64,000 nt of DNA from Bacteroidaceae bacterium (GTDB lineage Bacteria > Bacteroidota > Bacteroidia > Bacteroidales > Bacteroidaceae): contig JAFXDG010000105.1 in the NCBI GenBank assembly GCA_017521285.1, positions 17,853 to 81,852 on the forward strand, written 5' to 3'. Positions 8,091 through 15,672 of this stretch are shown piece after piece. Position 1 is the stretch's first letter, and each line of letters opens with the position of its first letter. Under the pieces are notes generated by a model that was not told the origin of the DNA, did not search any database, and was given only the letters and a program-made list of their open reading frames with translations. Position numbers and translations under genes: made by a program.

Positions 8091-10280
8091 ATGGAAGAAA
8101 GCAAAGAGTTACAGGGTTTTTACAAGATATTCAGGGCGGTGATTTATGTCTCCATCCTGATGGAGTTCTTCGCCTACGCACTGGAGCCGGAGCAGTTGGA
8201 CTTCTTGGGCGGCGTAGTGACGGATATCCACACTCGCATCAAGCGGTGGATGATTTACCATGACGGCAACCTCGTGTATAGCAAGGTGGCTACGTTCCTG
8301 CTGATATGTATCACCTGTGTGGGAACGCGCAACAAGAAGCATCTGGAGTTTGACGCTCGCAGGCAGGTGCTCTATCCGCTGCTGTCGGGAGTGCTGCTGA
8401 TTGTGCAGTCCGTATGGCTGTTCGGTCATTCGATAATGCCCTGTTTCTATACCCTCCGTTTGAACACTTGGCTCTATATGCTCACTTCCATCGTCGGTGT
8501 CGTATTGGTGCATATCGCCCTCGACAATATCTCTAAGTTCCTGAAGGAAGGGCTGCTGAAAGACCGCTTCAACTTCGAGAATGAGAGCTTTGAGCAATGC
8601 AGGGAGTTGCAGGAGAACAAGTACAGCGTGAACATCCCTATGCGCTATTATTACAAGGGCAAGTTCCGCAAGGGATGGGTGAACATCGTCAATCCGTTCC
8701 GTGGCACATGGGTTGTGGGTACTCCTGGTTCTGGTAAGACCTTCTCCATCATCGAGCCGTTTATCAGGCAGCACAGCGAGAAGGGCTTTGCCATGGTGGT
8801 GTACGACTATAAGTTTCCCACTCTCGCCACCAAACTCTACTATCATTACTTGAAGAACAAGAATGCCAAGGACAGCAAGATGCCCCATGGCATGAAGTTC
8901 AACATCATCAACTTTGTGGATGTGGAGTATTCGCGCCGTGTGAACCCCATCCAGTTGAAGTACATCAACAACCTTGCCGCAGCGAGCGAGACCGCCGAGA
9001 CCCTGCTTGAATCCCTGCAAAAAGGCAAGAAGGAAGGCGGCGGTGGCAGCGACCAGTTCTTCCAGACCTCTGCCGTCAACTTCCTTGCCGCCTGCATCTA
9101 TTTCTTCTGCAACTACGGCAAGGAGCCCTACGACAAGGACGGAAAGATGCTGATTGCCGAGCGGCGTGAAGACCCAAAGACGAAAAGGCTGATACCCACA
9201 GGACGGGTGTTCGACCATTCGGGCGCGGAGGTGCAGCCCGCTTATTGGTTGGGCAAGTACAGCGACATGCCACATATCCTATCGTTCCTCAATGAGAGTT
9301 ATCAGACCATCTTCGAGGTACTTCAGACCGACAACGAGGTAGCCCCCTTGCTTGGCCCGTTCCAGACTGCCTTTGCCAACAAAGCCATGGAGCAGTTGGA
9401 AGGTATGATTGGCACGCTACGTGTCTATACCTCCCGTCTCGCCACCAAGGAATCTTACTGGATATTCCACAAGGACGGCGATGACTTCGACCTGAAGGTC
9501 AGTGACCCGAAGAATCCAAGTTATCTGCTCATTGCCAACGACCCCGAGATGGAGAGCATCATCGGTGCACTGAATGCCTTGATTCTCAACCGCCTTGTAA
9601 CGAGGGTGAATACAGGACAGGGCAAGAACGTTCCTGTCAGCATCATCGTCGATGAGTTGCCGACCTTGTATTTCCACAAGATAGACCGACTGATAGGCAC
9701 AGCCCGAAGCAACAAGGTGAGCGTGGCACTTGGCTTTCAGGAACTTCCGCAGTTGGAAGCCGATTATGGCAAGGTGGGTATGCAGAAAATCATCACCACC
9801 GTGGGCAATGTGGTGAGCGGTTCGGCAAGAGCCAAGGAAACCCTCGAATGGCTGTCGAGTGACATCTTCGGTAAAGTAGTGCAACTCAAAAAGGGCGTGA
9901 CCATCGACCGTGACAAGACCTCCATCAACCTCAATGAGAATATGGACAGCCTGGTGCCTGCAAGCAAAATCTCCGATATGCCCACAGGTTGGATATGTGG
10001 ACAGACCGCCCGTGACTTCGTAGTCACCAAGACCGGGATGAACGGAAGCATGAACATCCAGGAGAGCGAGGAGTTCAAGACATCCAAGTTCTACTGCAAG
10101 ACCGACTTCGATATGACGGAAATAAAGAAGGAGGAATCGGAGTATGTCCCTCTCCCTAAGTTCTATAAGTTCAAGTCGAAAGAAGAGCGAGAGCGCATCC
10201 TCTACAAGAACTTCGTTCAGGTTGGGGAGGACGTGAAAGCCATGATTAAAGAGATTCAGCAGTTCCGCACTATGATGTAG
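8091..10280 (+). CDS. Type IV coupling protein (VirD4/TraG-D type, MobC-like)
   Basis: 729 residues. The N-terminal ~150 residues contain three or four membrane segments. The ATPase follows, with Walker A GTPGSGKT at residues 210-217 and a Walker-B-like SIIVDELP near 518-525, followed by RSNKVSVALGFQELPQLE, the conserved TraG/TraD C-terminal motif. The family is known in Bacteroides as the MobC/YWFCY-type coupling protein. It recruits the relaxase-DNA complex to the channel. It lies downstream of the Tra operon rather than beside the relaxase, which is encoded 34 kb away. Confidence 0.92.
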   Translation: MEESKELQGFYKIFRAVIYVSILMEFFAYALEPEQLDFLGGVVTDIHTRIKRWMIYHDGNLVYSKVATFLLICITCVGTRNKKHLEFDARRQVLYPLLSGVLLIVQSVWLFGHSIMPCFYTLRLNTWLYMLTSIVGVVLVHIALDNISKFLKEGLLKDRFNFENESFEQCRELQENKYSVNIPMRYYYKGKFRKGWVNIVNPFRGTWVVGTPGSGKTFSIIEPFIRQHSEKGFAMVVYDYKFPTLATKLYYHYLKNKNAKDSKMPHGMKFNIINFVDVEYSRRVNPIQLKYINNLAAASETAETLLESLQKGKKEGGGGSDQFFQTSAVNFLAACIYFFCNYGKEPYDKDGKMLIAERREDPKTKRLIPTGRVFDHSGAEVQPAYWLGKYSDMPHILSFLNESYQTIFEVLQTDNEVAPLLGPFQTAFANKAMEQLEGMIGTLRVYTSRLATKESYWIFHKDGDDFDLKVSDPKNPSYLLIANDPEMESIIGALNALILNRLVTRVNTGQGKNVPVSIIVDELPTLYFHKIDRLIGTARSNKVSVALGFQELPQLEADYGKVGMQKIITTVGNVVSGSARAKETLEWLSSDIFGKVVQLKKGVTIDRDKTSINLNENMDSLVPASKISDMPTGWICGQTARDFVVTKTGMNGSMNIQESEEFKTSKFYCKTDFDMTEIKKEESEYVPLPKFYKFKSKEERERILYKNFVQVGEDVKAMIKEIQQFRTMM

Positions 10281-10294
10281 TGATATTGATTAGA

Positions 10295-10320
10295 GTGCGG
10301 TGAGACATCGCACCTCCTAT
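10295..10320 (+). repeat. REP-like palindrome, copy 2
   Basis: GTGCG-gtgagacat-CGCAC plus CTCCTAT, 14 nt after the coupling-protein stop. It shares the conserved 3' CTCCTAT with the copy at 2280. Confidence 0.7.
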
Positions 10321-10333
10321 ATAAAATAATGTA

Positions 10334-10831
10334 ATGAGAAGATACATCATCGTACTATTGAGCATGTTGGCCATCTGTAGCGTGCCCTGTCAAAGCCAAA
10401 CCATTGACAGGGCACTGTTTGAACGGATGGTAGCCATTACCAAACACTTCGAGGGTTGGCACGACCCAAAGACCACACCGGGCTATGTGGGCTATGGTCA
10501 CCAGCTACAGAAGGGAGAGCGTTTCCCGAAAACACTGACACGTCAGCGTGCAGATTTGCTGTTACGGACAGACCTCCTCCGGCACCTGCGCCTATATGCC
10601 CGTTATGGCAGGGATGCTTATCTGCTTGCCACCCTCTCGTACCAGATTGGACCAGCCAAGTTGTTAGGCAATGGACGATACCCGAAAGCGTCCCTGCTCA
10701 CCCGATTGGAACGTGGCGACAGGGACATCCTGCCACTCTATCTGAGCTATTGCAAATGGAGGGGAAAAGCAGTGGCATCCATTAGGAAACGGAGGTGGGT
10801 GGAATATCAGCTGTTGTATGCCGAGCGGTGA
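10334..10831 (+). CDS. Secreted lysozyme-like protein (GH24-like)
   Basis: 165 residues with a signal peptide ending near SVPCQSQ. The body aligns by eye with phage-type lysozymes: the catalytic Glu is in HFEGWHDP (Glu40), followed by GYVGYGHQL, corresponding to the TIGYGH motif, and later ATLSYQIGPAKLLGN. The residue that is usually Thr before GYGH appears as Tyr-Val, so activity should not be assumed. Such hydrolases open peptidoglycan for assembly of the secretion channel. It is the last gene of the left-hand transfer block. Confidence 0.75.
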   Translation: MRRYIIVLLSMLAICSVPCQSQTIDRALFERMVAITKHFEGWHDPKTTPGYVGYGHQLQKGERFPKTLTRQRADLLLRTDLLRHLRLYARYGRDAYLLATLSYQIGPAKLLGNGRYPKASLLTRLERGDRDILPLYLSYCKWRGKAVASIRKRRWVEYQLLYAER

Positions 10832-10848
10832 GGCACCATCCCTCCTAT
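10823..10848 (+). repeat. REP-like palindrome, degenerate copy 3
   Basis: GAGCGGTGAGGCACC...CTCCTAT overlaps the stop codon of the lysozyme-like gene. It keeps GCGGTGAG and CTCCTAT, but its stem is imperfect. Confidence 0.5.
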
Positions 10849-10919
10849 ACCTGTTTGTCTGTCACTTATATTATATATAAAGGTAATAATTGCAATTTCA
10901 ATGTTAAAGTCAGAGCATT

Positions 10920-12128
10920 ATGGCATCCATCAAATTAAAGTTCAGAACATCATCTGTTCAAGAGAAAGAGGGTCGCCTGTATTATCAGGTGATACACAAT
11001 CGTGTGGCACGTCAGATCCATACAGAGTACAGAATCTATTCCTCAGAGTGGGATGCGGACCATTCAAACATCATTTTGCCAACTTCCGTCACTCCACAAC
11101 GTCAAGCCTATCTTCTTTCCTTGAAAGATACATTGGATGCTGACAGGAAGAAACTGCTGTTGGTCATTGCACGGTTGGACAAGGAAGGGCAGTCATATAC
11201 AGCAGACACCGTCGTTGACAACTTCCATGAGGGAAAAGAATTACATGGCATTATCGGCTATACGCTGGAGTTGAACGAAAAACTGAGACGCATCGGCAAG
11301 AAGCGGATGGTAGCAAGGTACAAAACCACCCTCAACAGCCTCCAGCGTTACCTGAAAGGAGGCGATGTGCCATTGGAGGAAGTCGATGGGACAACGATAC
11401 AAGGCTATGAACAGTGGCTGAAAGACAGCGGACTGTGCCGCAACACCACCTCTTTCTACATCCGCAACCTGCGCACCATCTACAATCATGCCGTAGATGA
11501 CGGACTGGTCATCTCTTCCTCACCGTTCAAGCATGTATATACCGGCATCGACAAGACCGTCAAGCGGGCACTCCCCTTGGAAATCATCAAGCAACTGAAA
11601 GAGCTGGACTTGAGTCTGAACCCCCGTTTGGAGCTTGCAAGGGATATGTTCCTGTTCAGTTTCTATACCCGTGGGATGTCGTTCATCGATATGGCACAAC
11701 TTACACCAAGCAATCTGCATGGCAGTACGCTCATTTACCGCCGTCAGAAGACCTCACAACAGTTGCACATCAAATGGGAACCTGCCATGCAGGAGATAGT
11801 GGCGAAGTACAAAACAGATGATTCTCCCTACCTGCTCCCTATAGCAAAAGGAGAGGGAGCCATATTCTGGAGACAGTACAAGAATGCCTATAGCCGTATC
11901 ACCAAGCAGTTGAAGAAAATCGGAGAAATGATAGGCCTGTCCGTACCCCTGACCACCTACGTAGCCCGCCACTCCTGGGCAAGCATAGCCAAGAGCAAGA
12001 ACGTGCCCGTATCTACTATCAGCGAGGCATTGGGGCATGACTCCGAGAAAACCACACAGATATACCTCTCCTCATTGGACACCTCTGTCGTTGACAACGC
12101 CAACAATCTCATCATCAATTCTCTTTAG
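10920..12128 (+). CDS. Tyrosine recombinase (Tsr/shufflon-type invertase candidate)
   Basis: 402 residues. An N-terminal arm-binding domain with core-binding SAM-like helices (about 110-200) is followed by the catalytic domain. Catalytic residues visible are Arg in FSFYTRGMSF, Lys in YRRQKTSQQ, Arg in YVARHSWAS, His in ALGHDS and the nucleophile Tyr in QIYLSSL. The first His of the usual HxxR box is Tyr. Bacteroides genomes often place such a recombinase directly upstream of a phase-variable capsule promoter and upxY, as here, so the 12236/12421 inverted repeats are its likely substrate. It could also act elsewhere in the element. Confidence 0.88.
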   Translation: MASIKLKFRTSSVQEKEGRLYYQVIHNRVARQIHTEYRIYSSEWDADHSNIILPTSVTPQRQAYLLSLKDTLDADRKKLLLVIARLDKEGQSYTADTVVDNFHEGKELHGIIGYTLELNEKLRRIGKKRMVARYKTTLNSLQRYLKGGDVPLEEVDGTTIQGYEQWLKDSGLCRNTTSFYIRNLRTIYNHAVDDGLVISSSPFKHVYTGIDKTVKRALPLEIIKQLKELDLSLNPRLELARDMFLFSFYTRGMSFIDMAQLTPSNLHGSTLIYRRQKTSQQLHIKWEPAMQEIVAKYKTDDSPYLLPIAKGEGAIFWRQYKNAYSRITKQLKKIGEMIGLSVPLTTYVARHSWASIAKSKNVPVSTISEALGHDSEKTTQIYLSSLDTSVVDNANNLIINSL

Positions 12129-12151
12129 GAGGTGCAGCGTCTCACTGCACC
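12127..12151 (-). repeat. REP-like palindrome, copy 4 (inverted)
   Basis: Read on the minus strand it is GGTGCAGTGAGACGCTGCACCTCCT, matching copies 1 and 2 in opposite orientation. It overlaps the recombinase stop codon. Confidence 0.65.
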
Positions 12152-12179
12152 TTTATTTCAATATTTATAACTATTGTAT

Positions 12180-12205
12180 TGCGGTGTGATACCGCAACTA
12201 TAATA
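12180..12205 (+). repeat. REP-like palindrome, copy 5
   Basis: TTGCGGTGTGATACCGCAACTAT keeps the hairpin (GCGGT/ACCGC), with a changed flank. It lies 30 nt left of the invertible segment. Confidence 0.5.
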
Positions 12206-12235
12206 AAAAAGTCGGGGATTGTTGAGCAAAAAGGT

Positions 12236-12255
12236 GTTTCTCTCTTTAAGAGAAA
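12236..12255 (+). repeat. Left inverted repeat of the invertible promoter
   Basis: GTTTCTCTCTTTAAGAGAAA. The exact reverse complement is at 12421-12440. The similarity extends about 6 bp further outward with one mismatch (AAAAGGT versus AAAAGAT). Confidence 0.92.
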
Positions 12256-12420
12256 CTCTTCGGGATGCAAAAATATGAAAATAACTCCAATTCACCAAAT
12301 TATATAGCGACTTTTTTACAAAAATGCTAAAATTTGTTGATTTCCGTCAAGCAATTGTTGAGCAAATATGTCTTTTACGATAAAATGATACCTCAATATC
12401 AACTGTTTAGCAAAACGATA
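12256..12420 (-). promoter_or_regulatory. Invertible promoter segment, currently facing left (OFF for upxY)
   Basis: The segment between the repeats holds one good Bacteroidetes promoter, on the minus strand: -33 TTTG (plus-strand 12296-12299), exactly 20 nt spacer, -7 TATTTTTG (plus-strand 12268-12275). It therefore fires toward the recombinase and away from upxY. Inversion across the 20-bp repeats would turn it toward upxY and the genes behind it. I found no equally good + strand promoter in the segment. Confidence 0.8.
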
Positions 12421-12440
12421 TTTCTCTTAAAGAGAGAAAC
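12421..12440 (-). repeat. Right inverted repeat of the invertible promoter
   Basis: A perfect 20-bp reverse complement of 12236-12255. About 146 nt separate it from the first ATG of upxY. Confidence 0.92.
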
Positions 12441-12585
12441 ATCTTTTGCATACCTTTTCCGACCGAATTTTTATGTCGTAAAGAGGGGCTTTGCAGGGGG
12501 TGGACTCAGAAAGATGAGAATAGATGACTATTGTAGTTGAAACACATAGAAAGTTGCTGATATACAGACCGATACGCATATCGGG

Positions 12586-13206
12586 ATGAACCATGAGTAC
12601 GTTCTTTTCTCAAAAAACACATGTCAAAACAGTATGGTGAATGTATTGGACAAGGATAAGATACTGTGGTATGTCATGCGGGTCTACAAGAACGAGAATA
12701 CTGCCGAAGATCGGCTCTCTAATGAAACGTATGGCTTAGAGTATTTCATACCCAAGCAGAAAGTCCTTCGCACTGTCAAGGGCAAGAAAGTCTTTTTCAT
12801 GGTACCCGTCATCCATAGTCTGGTGTTTGTGCATGCAAGTCATCAGAAGATTGTTGATTTCAAACACAATTATTATTACGACCTACAGTTTGTCACATGG
12901 AAAAGTGGCGGAGAACTTGTCTATCTGACTGTACCTGATGAAGACATGACCAACTTCATCAAGGTGTGCAAGCAGGCAGATGAAGAGGTACACTTCTACA
13001 AAATCAGCGAAATCAACAAGGAAAAAGATAAAATCAACATTGAAAAAGGTAAAAGAGTAAGGGTACATGGCGGACCGTTCGACCAGGTGGAGGGCTACTT
13101 CATAAAAGTGGCAAAAAAGAGAGGTCGGCAGCTTGTCGTCATTATTCCCGACCTACTGGCGGTTTCAGCTGAGGTGAAGCCGGAATATATTCAAATCATA
13201 GACTGA
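12586..13206 (+). CDS. upxY: UpxY-type transcription antiterminator (NusG-like)
   Basis: 206 residues. The N-terminal NusG-like domain contains LWYVMRVYKNENTAEDRL, followed by PVIHSLVFVHAS, and a KOW-like C-terminus contains RVRVHGGPFDQVEGYFIK. In Bacteroides, UpxY proteins bind the nascent leader of their own capsule operon and stop premature termination. The start may be the ATG at 12586 or the one at 12634. It follows the invertible promoter with a ~145-nt leader, the classic arrangement. Here the capsule genes it should serve are missing, apart from part of a wecA-like gene. Confidence 0.88.
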   Translation: MNHEYVLFSKNTCQNSMVNVLDKDKILWYVMRVYKNENTAEDRLSNETYGLEYFIPKQKVLRTVKGKKVFFMVPVIHSLVFVHASHQKIVDFKHNYYYDLQFVTWKSGGELVYLTVPDEDMTNFIKVCKQADEEVHFYKISEINKEKDKINIEKGKRVRVHGGPFDQVEGYFIKVAKKRGRQLVVIIPDLLAVSAEVKPEYIQIID

Positions 13207-13210
13207 GATT

Positions 13211-13291
13211 ATGGAAACACGAATTACCCCCCCCGAATTGATTGATACAGAGGGATTAGTACAGGACAGACCGACACAAACGGCCTATTAA
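13211..13291 (+). CDS. Possible 26-residue peptide with a C8 tract
   Basis: A short frame between upxY and the chimeric transferase, beginning METRITPPEL. It has a run of eight C at 13227-13234 and ends 13 nt before the next ATG. It may be a remnant of an upxZ-like or other capsule gene, or just spacer. The homopolymer could cause slippage, but no longer frame opens in either alternative register. Confidence 0.25.
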   Translation: METRITPPELIDTEGLVQDRPTQTAY

Positions 13292-13304
13292 AGTTAGATA
13301 GAGA

Positions 13305-14507
13305 ATGAGTTTAATTTGGATTGTCAACATCCTGTCGGTATTCTTCCTGTGCGTGTTTTTCGCAGGAATCGTGATACCGCAGATTCTGCTCATCGCCTTC
13401 CGCAGGCGACTGTTCGACGAGCCGGACGAGCGGAAGATACATCAGTGTGTAGTGCCTCGCCTTGGCGGTATGGCCTTCAAGCCCGTAGTGTTCTTCTCCT
13501 TTGTCCTGCTTTTGGCGGTCAATGTCTCAACCGGACATGATGAGCTGCTTAAGGAAATAGGCGCAGAAGCGTTGCCATTGGCATACGCCTTCTGCGCCAT
13601 CATCATGTTGTACCTTGTCGGCATTGCCGATGACCTTATCGGTGTGCGCTACCGTGCCAAGTTCTTTATCCAGATAGTCTGCGGCATCATGCTGGTGGCT
13701 GGCGGAGTGGAACTGTCCGACCTTCACGGAATGCTGTTCATCCATTCCATGCCGTCGTGGATTAGCATCCCTCTCACCGTTTTCGTTACGGTTTTCATCA
13801 TCAATGCCATCAACCTCATCGACGGCATCGACGGACTGGCCTCTGGGCTGTGCAGCATTGCCTTCCTGTTCTACGGGATGACCTTCATCTGGTTCCACCA
13901 GTATCTCTATGCCATGCTTGCCTTCGCTACTTTGGGCGTACTCATACCATTTTATTATTACAAGGAAATATATATCGAAACCGAACGAATTATCATTCGA
14001 AATTTCAAACAGAAGGATGCCGAAGGGTTGTTGGAGTATCTTTCCCATCCGCGTGTGAATTGCTTTGCCGGAGACCGCCTTTGTTCCAGAGAGGCGGCAT
14101 GGGCATATATGCAGTATTCCCCGAAAGACATGCTGCGCTATGCGGTGAGTCTGAAAAAAGATGACTTTATTATCGGTGACGTGTTCGCTTTGCGTGAGAA
14201 TGAAGACACTTATAATGTGGGGTGGCATTTCAACAAACGTTTTGAAGGCAAAGGATTCGCTTGTGAAGCGGCAGCCGGATTGTTGGATTATCTTTTCCGA
14301 GAGGCGGGCGCACGGCGTATCTATGGATTTGTGGAAGATGACAATATCCGCTCCAAACGCTTATGCGAACGTCTTGGTATGCGCCGCGAAGGATGTTTCA
14401 AAGAGTTTGTGACATTCGTAAACAATCCTGACGGCTCCCCAAAATATGAAGATACCTGTGTTTATGCCATTCTCGAAAAAGAGTGGAATACCATCCGTCA
14501 GTGGTGA
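13305..14507 (+). CDS. Chimera: truncated WecA/WbpL-type transferase fused to GNAT acetyltransferase
   Basis: 400 residues. Residues 1-219 are a polytopic undecaprenyl-phosphate sugar-1-phosphate transferase, with DEPDERKIHQ, ADDLIGVRYRAK and NAINLIDGIDGLASG. The sequence then switches after IPFYYY (about residue 219, nt 13961) to a complete GNAT domain beginning KEIYIETERIIIRNF, with the acetyl-CoA loop RFEGKGFACEA and NIRSKRLCERLGM. The last third of a WecA-type enzyme (normally ~320-380 residues, with a GDTGS-type motif) is missing, so the transferase is probably dead. The GNAT part resembles RimJ/RimL-like or drug acetyltransferases. The reading frame is intact across the junction. Confidence 0.85.
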   Translation: MSLIWIVNILSVFFLCVFFAGIVIPQILLIAFRRRLFDEPDERKIHQCVVPRLGGMAFKPVVFFSFVLLLAVNVSTGHDELLKEIGAEALPLAYAFCAIIMLYLVGIADDLIGVRYRAKFFIQIVCGIMLVAGGVELSDLHGMLFIHSMPSWISIPLTVFVTVFIINAINLIDGIDGLASGLCSIAFLFYGMTFIWFHQYLYAMLAFATLGVLIPFYYYKEIYIETERIIIRNFKQKDAEGLLEYLSHPRVNCFAGDRLCSREAAWAYMQYSPKDMLRYAVSLKKDDFIIGDVFALRENEDTYNVGWHFNKRFEGKGFACEAAAGLLDYLFREAGARRIYGFVEDDNIRSKRLCERLGMRREGCFKEFVTFVNNPDGSPKYEDTCVYAILEKEWNTIRQW

Positions 14508-14550
14508 CACACCAAACCTATTATGAATTAATACAAAACAAGAAGAAAAT

Positions 14551-15672
14551 ATGAACAAGCAATTCATTATCACGAATTTCGCCGCATTTGCTCTCATGCT
14601 GTTCCTGCCGACCGGATGCAGGCAGGCGGACGGCAAGCAGGATGCGGTGCAGAGTTATCGGGTCATAAAGGTCGCGGCAAGTCCGGTGGAAATCTCCGAG
14701 TCCTATTCCGCCGCCATACGCGGACGGCAGGATGTGGACATCCTGCCGCAAATATCCGGGCGCATTATCCGTCTGAAAGTGAAAGAGGGTGAACGGGTGA
14801 AGACCGGTCAAGTATTGGCTGTAATTGACCAAGTGCCCTATCGGGCGGCATTACGCACGGCGCAGGCCAATGTCAGCGCGGCACAGGCAAAAGTGGAAAC
14901 GGCAAGAATCGAGCTGCGGGGCAAGCAGGCATTGTTTGACGAGAAGGTCATATCCGACTACGAGCTTTCTCTCGCCCGGAACCAACTGGCAGTGGCGTGT
15001 GCTGAACTCGAACAGGCAAAGGCACAAGAATCGGATGCACGCAACAATCTCTCCTATACGGAAATCAAAAGCCCGAGCAACGGAGTAGTAGGCACATTGC
15101 CCTATCGCATCGGTGCGCTTGTCGGTCCCAATATGGCACAGCCTTTCACGGTCGTGTCCGACAATGCGGAGATGTATGCCTATTTCTCCATTTCGGAGAA
15201 TATGCTACGGCGATATTTGGCTCGCTATGGCTCGATTGACAGCATGATAGCCGGGATGCCGGAAGTGGGCCTGCAACTCAACGACGGCAGCCTGTACAAG
15301 GCGAAAGGACGTATTGAAACCGTAAGCGGCGTGGTGGATCCTGTTACCGGAACGGTACAAATCAAAGCCCTGTTCCCCAATCCCGACCGCGAACTGTTGA
15401 GTGGCAGCATCGGCAATGTCATCCTTCAAAACCCGAAAACGGAGGCCGTAACCATTCCCATGACCGCCACCGTGGAACTGCAGGACAAGATTATCGCTTA
15501 CCGTCTGAAAAACGGACAGGCGGAAGCCGCCTATCTCACGGTGGACCGCCTGAACGACGGCAACCGGTTTATCGTAAAAGAAGGTCTTTCGGTCGGTGAC
15601 ACCATTGTCGCCGAAGGCGTGGGACTGGTGAGAGAAGGCATGAGCATAACCCCTAAAAACGAAACGAAATGA
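14551..15672 (+). CDS. RND efflux periplasmic adaptor (AcrA/MexA-like lipoprotein)
   Basis: 373 residues. The lipobox LPTGCRQA gives a lipid anchor. A biotinyl-lipoyl half-motif (ISGRIIRLKVKEGERVKTGQ), a coiled hairpin (about 95-170) and the second lipoyl half (IKSPSNGVVGTLPYRIGALV) are followed by the beta barrel. This is the membrane-fusion subunit that links the RND pump to the outer-membrane channel. It starts 43 nt after the chimeric GNAT gene and overlaps the pump gene by 4 nt, so it is transcribed with both. Confidence 0.93.
   Translation: MNKQFIITNFAAFALMLFLPTGCRQADGKQDAVQSYRVIKVAASPVEISESYSAAIRGRQDVDILPQISGRIIRLKVKEGERVKTGQVLAVIDQVPYRAALRTAQANVSAAQAKVETARIELRGKQALFDEKVISDYELSLARNQLAVACAELEQAKAQESDARNNLSYTEIKSPSNGVVGTLPYRIGALVGPNMAQPFTVVSDNAEMYAYFSISENMLRRYLARYGSIDSMIAGMPEVGLQLNDGSLYKAKGRIETVSGVVDPVTGTVQIKALFPNPDRELLSGSIGNVILQNPKTEAVTIPMTATVELQDKIIAYRLKNGQAEAAYLTVDRLNDGNRFIVKEGLSVGDTIVAEGVGLVREGMSITPKNETK

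Noticed and set aside
8109-9275. 388-residue open frame on the minus strand
   Set aside because: It lies wholly opposite the coupling-protein gene, whose ATPase motifs are clear; the antisense translation has no domain, start signal or composition of a real protein.
10920-12128. The recombinase as the integrase of the whole element
   Set aside because: It is embedded between the transfer genes and a promoter switch, not at an element end, so invertase function is more likely; integrase activity cannot be excluded.
13227-13234. C8 tract as a phase-variation switch of a coding gene
   Set aside because: Neither alternative frame extends the short peptide into a recognisable protein or into the chimera.
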